A stretch of DNA of 18,432 bases from Phycisphaerales bacterium. Its GTDB lineage: Bacteria > Planctomycetota > Phycisphaerae > SM23-33. The notes under the pieces are model-generated. The model did no database searches, was not told the DNA's origin, and worked only from the letters and a program-made list of their open reading frames with translations. The position numbers and the translations under genes are program-made. The stretch spans positions 35,672 to 54,103 of the forward strand of contig DNAS01000170.1 of the NCBI GenBank assembly GCA_003485185.1, in the 5' to 3' direction. This document shows positions 14,329-18,432 of the stretch, piece by piece; within the stretch, counting starts at the first letter, position 1; each line of letters begins with the position of its first letter.

Positions 14329-15318
14329 ATGCTGCGGATTACATGCAAATTGTCTATGGTGGCTTTCGTGGTTGTGGTGATGTTGGCCGGAAACGTCAAT
14401 GCGGACTCGATCATGGCTTGGGGGCGGAACAATAACCAGCAGGTGACTCTGACGAATGCGGAGACACTGAGCGATTTCACGGCAATCGCAGGGGGCGGTT
14501 CCAGCGTGTTCGCGCTGCGGGCCGGGACGATCGTGGAATATGCAGCCACCAAGTTCGGCACCGTTCCCAATCCGTCTCCAGCCACATACGTTGGGGTGGG
14601 CGCGGGCGAGGACTGCGCCTATGGCCTCACTAGTACCGGAGTGGTCAAGGCTTGGGGGGGCAACACGTACAGCCAAAGGAGTGGCACGCCGACGACAACT
14701 GGTCACACGGCGGTGGAGGGGAGCAAGTACAATGGACTGGCGCTCACGTCCAATGGTTCGATTGAGGTTTGGGGAACGTACAATACGTACGGGATGGTGA
14801 CCAATAAGCCAACGGGGAGCGGCTACACGCAGATCAGCGGCGGCGGGTACTGGGCGATGGCACTGGCGGCGGACGGATCGATCGACGCTTGGGGTTACAA
14901 CGGCTTTGGTCAGGTTACCAACGCCCCGACGGATAGCGGCTACGTGAAGATCTACGCAGCGTTGAGCACCGGCATGGCGCTGAAGGCCGACGGCTCGATC
15001 GCGGTGTGGGGTTACACGGGCAGCGCCGGCAACTTTATAACCGGCAAGCCTACCGGAACCGGCTATACGGATATCGCAGGCTCCGAGAGTGCCCTGTTCG
15101 CCCTGAAGGACGGGCAGATCACGGCCTGGGGCGCCAACACCTACGGGGAGTTGAACGTGCCCACTTTGCCGCAAGGATACGTCTATACGGCGCTCGCGGC
15201 GGTCAACGCGGGGACCGGCATCGCGCTCTATGCCATTCCCGAACCGGTGTCGCTGTCGGTGCTGGCTTTGGGTGGCCTGGCGCTGCTGTCCCGTCGTTGC
15301 CGCCGGACTCGCGGATGA
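14329..15318 (+). CDS. secreted RCC1-like beta-propeller protein with PEP-CTERM anchor
   Basis: The 329-residue product starts at ATG 14329 with AAAGGAG 7 nt upstream. Residues 1-25 form a signal peptide (hydrophobic VAFVVVVMLAG, likely cut after NVNA). About seven repeats of 40-50 residues follow, each of the form 'YTDIAGG...ALK-DGSI-AWG-NTYGQ', as in RCC1/regulator-of-chromosome-condensation propellers. The C-terminus has the PEP-CTERM signal: the tripeptide PEP in IPEPVSLSV, a hydrophobic span, then an Arg cluster (RRCRRTR). The protein would be exported and processed by an exosortase, which is not in this window. The repeats contain many Thr and Ser and are probably glycosylated or exposed, which is inference. 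The role is likely extracellular binding or matrix formation. It stands alone on the plus strand between a long regulatory gap and a strong hairpin. Confidence 0.85.
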   Translation: MLRITCKLSMVAFVVVVMLAGNVNADSIMAWGRNNNQQVTLTNAETLSDFTAIAGGGSSVFALRAGTIVEYAATKFGTVPNPSPATYVGVGAGEDCAYGLTSTGVVKAWGGNTYSQRSGTPTTTGHTAVEGSKYNGLALTSNGSIEVWGTYNTYGMVTNKPTGSGYTQISGGGYWAMALAADGSIDAWGYNGFGQVTNAPTDSGYVKIYAALSTGMALKADGSIAVWGYTGSAGNFITGKPTGTGYTDIAGSESALFALKDGQITAWGANTYGELNVPTLPQGYVYTALAAVNAGTGIALYAIPEPVSLSVLALGGLALLSRRCRRTRG

Positions 15319-15391
15319 TGTGATGGTCTACGTCGTCAGGAAGCTGAAATCGACTGGTGAGCGGGCCTCCTGACTACCGATGCGAGAGAAT

Positions 15392-15430
15392 CTCTGAGGC
15401 CTCGGGCGCGTTCCCCCCGAGGCCTCAGAG
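15392..15430. terminator. perfect 15-bp hairpin downstream of PEP-CTERM gene
   Basis: CTCTGAGGCCTCGGG (15392-15406) pairs perfectly with 15416-15430 around a 9-nt loop. No T-run follows on either strand, so it is either a weak terminator or an mRNA 3'-end stabiliser. A second bulged hairpin with the same TCGGG/CCCGA core follows at about 15437-15457. Confidence 0.5.
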
Positions 15431-15472
15431 TGGGTGTGCCTTCGGGTTCCCGAGGCATCTGAAAAAGAGATA

Positions 15473-15490
15473 CAGACTACTAACGGTCTG
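15473..15490. promoter_or_regulatory. possible operator of the GntR/LacI-type regulator
   Basis: CAGAC (15473-15477) and GTCTG (15486-15490) form an inverted repeat with an 8-nt AT-rich middle, 35 nt upstream of the regulator's ATG. The position would suit autoregulation. The arms are short and I saw no copy elsewhere in the window. Confidence 0.25.
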
Positions 15491-15525
15491 GGAATGTTGT
15501 CGCTAGAATCGCAAACGGTGCTCCG

Positions 15526-16641
15526 ATGGCTAAGCTCTCTATCATTACCGACAAACGCCGTCCCAAGCACCTTCAGGCGCGCGAATGGATTGCTCAGCGG
15601 ATCCGCCAGGGGGAATTCCAGCCTGGCCAGAAGCTGCCGGGCGTCCGTGATTTGATGCAGATGTCGGGTCTCTGCTACGCCACCGTGGATCGTGCCTTGC
15701 GCGACTTGACCGCCGACGGGCTAATCGAGCGAAAGTGGGGCAGCGGCAACTACGTCAAGTCGCCAGAGGCGGCCTGCACCAACGTGGCGCTGGTCTTCAA
15801 CGAAGACCTGTGCCGAGCCACCGCGCCGTACGTGAACCAATTGGTCAGCGGCGTTCTGCCGAAGACTGCCAATGATTCCGTGCATGTGCAGGTTTTTCCG
15901 CTATCTCACGGCACCATCTTCGATACTCATGCACACACCTTGCTGGCGCAATCACTTCGCAAGCGAGCGATTGCCGGCGTCATCGCCTGCAGCCCGCTGG
16001 TGACCCACGACCTTCAGCAGTTCCAGACGCTGGCGGCGCCGGTCGTTTCGATCCGCAACGATTATCCCGCTCACGGCGTCGTCAGTGTCGCGGAAGACGT
16101 ATGCCAGGGGGCCTATCTCATAGCAGACCTTCTGGTGCAGAAACTGGGGCACCGGCGTATCGCAGTGCTCATGGGTTCGGTTCCCATGAACCATACGGGG
16201 CACGTGATTCGCGTCACTGGCCTGGCCCGTGATGCGATGCAATCGGAATTGACCCGGCAGCTGTCCGCCGGCAGCCCGCCTCTCCTGGTGGAAGATCCGT
16301 ATTCTTGGCGCACGTTTGACGCTTCGCTGCGCGCCCTGCTCGAGCCAGCCGATCGTCCCACAGCCCTGATCTTCAGCAGCGATGGATTGCTGTGCCAGGC
16401 CTTGGACATCATTCCCACCCTCGGCCTGCGTGTGCCGGAGGATCTGACCATTGTCAATTGGGGCGACGTGCGGCACGACGCGCGCGTGACGGTCCTGGAT
16501 TATCTGCTTCAGGACCAGGCGGCTGAGGCCATGGACATGCTCTTATCCATGATCCGCGGCGAACGGGTCACCTCGCGCCGGCTGCCGCCGACGTTGCGGA
16601 TTCGCGGCACCAGCGCACCGCCTCAACATACGACAACTTGA
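15526..16641 (+). CDS. GntR-type HTH / LacI-type periplasmic-binding-fold transcriptional regulator
   Basis: This 371-residue regulator has an N-terminal GntR winged helix (about residues 14-78), with AREWIAQRIRQGEFQPGQKL, the recognition-helix region SGLCYATVDRALRDLTADGL and the wing GSGNYV. A LacI/GalR-like ligand-binding domain follows (about 85-360), with KLGHRRIAVLMGS and PTALIFSSDGLLCQAL. This AraR-like architecture senses a sugar and usually represses transport or catabolic genes. ATG 15526 lacks a strong ribosome binding site. It is followed after 32 nt by the prepilin-like gene on the same strand. In PVC bacteria such regulators commonly sit beside prepilin-like and carbohydrate genes; the ligand is unknown. 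Confidence 0.88.
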   Translation: MAKLSIITDKRRPKHLQAREWIAQRIRQGEFQPGQKLPGVRDLMQMSGLCYATVDRALRDLTADGLIERKWGSGNYVKSPEAACTNVALVFNEDLCRATAPYVNQLVSGVLPKTANDSVHVQVFPLSHGTIFDTHAHTLLAQSLRKRAIAGVIACSPLVTHDLQQFQTLAAPVVSIRNDYPAHGVVSVAEDVCQGAYLIADLLVQKLGHRRIAVLMGSVPMNHTGHVIRVTGLARDAMQSELTRQLSAGSPPLLVEDPYSWRTFDASLRALLEPADRPTALIFSSDGLLCQALDIIPTLGLRVPEDLTIVNWGDVRHDARVTVLDYLLQDQAAEAMDMLLSMIRGERVTSRRLPPTLRIRGTSAPPQHTTT

Positions 16642-16673
16642 ATACTGAGTAGAACTATCCCGGGAGAAACCCG

Positions 16674-17444
16674 ATGCGCATACGGCCGAGACACCCCCAC
16701 CTGGCACCGGCAAGGGGTTTCACATTGATCGAATTGCTCGTAGTGGTGGCGATCATCTCCTTGCTCGTATCGATCCTGATTCCTTCGCTTGCGAAGGCCC
16801 GCGACTTGGCAAAGAGAGTCGTGTGCGCAAACAACGAGCACCAAATCTTGTTCGGATTTCTCGTGTATACCGAGGATTATGGATACACCCCTCCTGCGTA
16901 TACGAACGGCAGCCCCCCGGTAACGAGCGCCAATCAATACATGGCCCGTCGCATCTACCAGAGTTTCGGCGCCGTTGTATTCCACGACTATACGGGATCC
17001 GTATCCGGACAGCTCAACGGCTATGTAGACGAAGGAAACCGCGGCGGCTTCACAGGACAGCTTTCCGCCGTTATGCCGGGCATCTACTGGTGCCCGTTGA
17101 TGAATCCGAAGTGGGAGAAGGATTTTTCCCAGTTCGGGGTTAACAACACCGTTGGGCGTACTAGCTATTTCTACAATATCTTCGATGATTCCGCCGGCAC
17201 CTATATCGACGGCGTGGCCTCGGCACGAGCGGAAAACCTCAGCGACCGTCGCAGTGTCCTCCTGAGTGACATTTTTTGGCGCGGGACCGCTCTCGACGAG
17301 CGGAATTTCGGTCACAATGCCGAGGGGATAAACGCCGGTTATTCGGATGGCCACGTCCGTTGGCATGACTACAGTGTCTACGTGGAACCCATAACGTACG
17401 CGAGCGCACGCAACTTCTACGAGTGGATGGGGACCCATCCGTAA
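16674..17444 (+). CDS. prepilin-like protein with N-terminal methylation motif and H-x-DG motif
   Basis: This 256-residue protein starts at ATG 16674 with GGGAGA upstream. After a short basic leader comes the type IV prepilin/pseudopilin signal GFTLIELL (cleavage between G15 and F16, Glu at +5) and a hydrophobic helix to about residue 40. The globular part ends with HNAEGINAGYSDGHVRW, the motif of the large PVC-type prepilin family (H-x9-DG), here with ten rather than nine residues between His and Asp. Such proteins are presumably exported and processed by a prepilin peptidase and assembled or anchored at the envelope; their roles are mostly unknown. Coupling to an upstream sugar-type regulator suggests use in polysaccharide capture or degradation, which is inference. 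Confidence 0.88.
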   Translation: MRIRPRHPHLAPARGFTLIELLVVVAIISLLVSILIPSLAKARDLAKRVVCANNEHQILFGFLVYTEDYGYTPPAYTNGSPPVTSANQYMARRIYQSFGAVVFHDYTGSVSGQLNGYVDEGNRGGFTGQLSAVMPGIYWCPLMNPKWEKDFSQFGVNNTVGRTSYFYNIFDDSAGTYIDGVASARAENLSDRRSVLLSDIFWRGTALDERNFGHNAEGINAGYSDGHVRWHDYSVYVEPITYASARNFYEWMGTHP

Positions 17445-17562
17445 GGACGCGCCAGCGGACGCATCCGCCGTATCCCATACTGTGCCAGCCACGGAGCAGC
17501 CCGTGCCTCGGAAGCCACGGTGACTTGCGCCAGGTCAGCTACATGAGAGCCCGTTTCTCCAC

Positions 17563-18432
17563 ATGAAAATCGAAAAAGATACGAACAGGATTGTGATCGA
17601 ATCGGATTGTTTTCGCATGGTCTGGTCGCGGGACAACGAGTGCTGGCGCGATCGGATCGAGGTTCGTGTGGGTTCTGTCTGGACGGTGATTGCGCAAGAG
17701 CTGTGGCACCTGGCCATGGATAAGTCTGAAAAGGCGCTACAGGTGTGGCTCTTTACCGAATTGGATGCGAACCCGCACGAGAACGGCGACGTGCAAGTGC
17801 TCGCCGGATTGACGGTGCCCGACCTGGGCAGGTTCACGGCGTGTTACCATCTCACGGACGACGGCCTGATTCAAGTGGCGGTGGAGTTCGAGGCCTCGGT
17901 GGACACGCCTTCCGAGGCGGGGCTGCGGGCTCTCGCCTGGCTCCGGCCCGAGGGTTACGACCGTGTGCGTCTGTACGACCTGCTGCCCTCGGGCTGGTCC
18001 AATGACGAAGCGAGCATGACGATTTCCTCCGAGCTCTGCGAAAACGCTCCATTCGAGCAGATGTCGTTGACTTTCCTGGACTCCTTGGAGGATGCGCCCG
18101 GCGTGTTCATTACGCGCCAGGCCCTGGGCTTGACCTATCCGCCGGGTTACGCCGGCGGACGGGCCATGCTTCTTGCCGGTCAGCGCGTCAGCGGAAATCT
18201 TCGACTGTATTTGTCCAAACGGGATATGTATGGTCCCGTCATCGAAGTGGCGCCAGGCGAACGTTTCGATCCGCCAGCCACCATTGATCCGCCTCGTTAT
18301 CCGTATTCGACGTACATCCGTCGCTGGTGCCAGTTCATTCGACGTCCGGAGTTGTGGGTGGAACTGGGGCCGGGGATGGGCCTGTTCCATCGCGGTTTCT
18401 ATCACTTTTTCCGCGGCAAGGCGGGACTGAAG
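17563..18432 (+). CDS. unrecognised protein, 3' end cut by window edge
   Basis: A frame open from ATG 17563 to the last base codes for at least 290 residues without a stop and begins MKIEKDTNRIVIESDCFRMV. The preceding 118 nt hold no gene. No signal peptide or membrane segment is visible, so the protein is apparently cytoplasmic. The sequence is rich in alternating hydrophobic/polar strands (IEVRVGSVWTVIAQELWHLA, LIQVAVEFEA, MSLTFLDSLE), suggesting beta-sandwich folds as found at the N-terminus of many glycoside hydrolases and mutarotase-like proteins. The ribosome binding site is weak and ATG 17563 is chosen as the first Met. Regular codon use and a long uninterrupted frame support a real gene. 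Family unknown; a carbohydrate-active role is guessed from the neighbours. Confidence 0.7.
   Translation, partial: MKIEKDTNRIVIESDCFRMVWSRDNECWRDRIEVRVGSVWTVIAQELWHLAMDKSEKALQVWLFTELDANPHENGDVQVLAGLTVPDLGRFTACYHLTDDGLIQVAVEFEASVDTPSEAGLRALAWLRPEGYDRVRLYDLLPSGWSNDEASMTISSELCENAPFEQMSLTFLDSLEDAPGVFITRQALGLTYPPGYAGGRAMLLAGQRVSGNLRLYLSKRDMYGPVIEVAPGERFDPPATIDPPRYPYSTYIRRWCQFIRRPELWVELGPGMGLFHRGFYHFFRGKAGLK

Noticed and set aside
1..18432. CRISPR array, rRNA genes, or a defence island
   Set aside because: No regularly spaced direct repeats, no rRNA-like blocks and no defence gene set beyond the single HNH nuclease.

Overview
The window most resembles a high-GC chromosome of the Planctomycetota/PVC group. 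The evidence is indirect: a PEP-CTERM-tagged secreted protein, a type II-style prepilin with an H-x(n)-DG motif, a regulator joining a GntR-type DNA-binding domain to a LacI-type sensor domain, and several Gfo/Idh/MocA dehydrogenases around a very large carbohydrate-enzyme-like protein. No rRNA or tRNA gene was seen, so the assignment is inference.

Positions 1 to about 5,300 form a decayed mobile/accessory zone. It opens with a four-helix-bundle (S23/IVP-like) gene broken by an in-frame TGA. Next comes an intact HNH endonuclease gene whose stop codon lies 4 nt before a textbook integron attC site (1175-1234), so this is a gene cassette with no integrase in view. A run of hairpins follows, ending in a 19-bp terminator-like stem. 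Then the N-terminal stub of an IS256-like transposase abuts a truncated serine recombinase on the minus strand. Upstream of the recombinase, also on the minus strand, are a frameshifted gene and three small genes, two of which share a C-terminal motif. Further upstream, and separated by a terminator, is a second minus-strand group: a small cysteine-rich protein, a 26-residue membrane peptide and a DUF4230 membrane protein.

Positions 5,813 to 13,466 look like a catabolic locus. An enolase-superfamily (mandelate racemase/muconate lactonizing type) enzyme and a Gfo/Idh/MocA oxidoreductase run on the plus strand. They converge with a minus-strand group: a 936-residue glycosidase-like protein, a second Gfo/Idh/MocA oxidoreductase and a nitrilase-superfamily amidohydrolase that starts with TTG inside the end of the oxidoreductase gene. 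Together they suggest breakdown of a glycoside, oxidation or dehydration of the released sugar or sugar acid, and hydrolysis of an amide or nitrile bond. The substrate cannot be read from the sequence.

Positions 13,467 to 14,328 are a long AT-richer gap with repeats and a good -10 box. It precedes a secreted RCC1-like beta-propeller with a PEP-CTERM anchor. A GntR/LacI hybrid regulator, a prepilin-like protein and the start of an unrecognised protein cut by the window edge complete the window.
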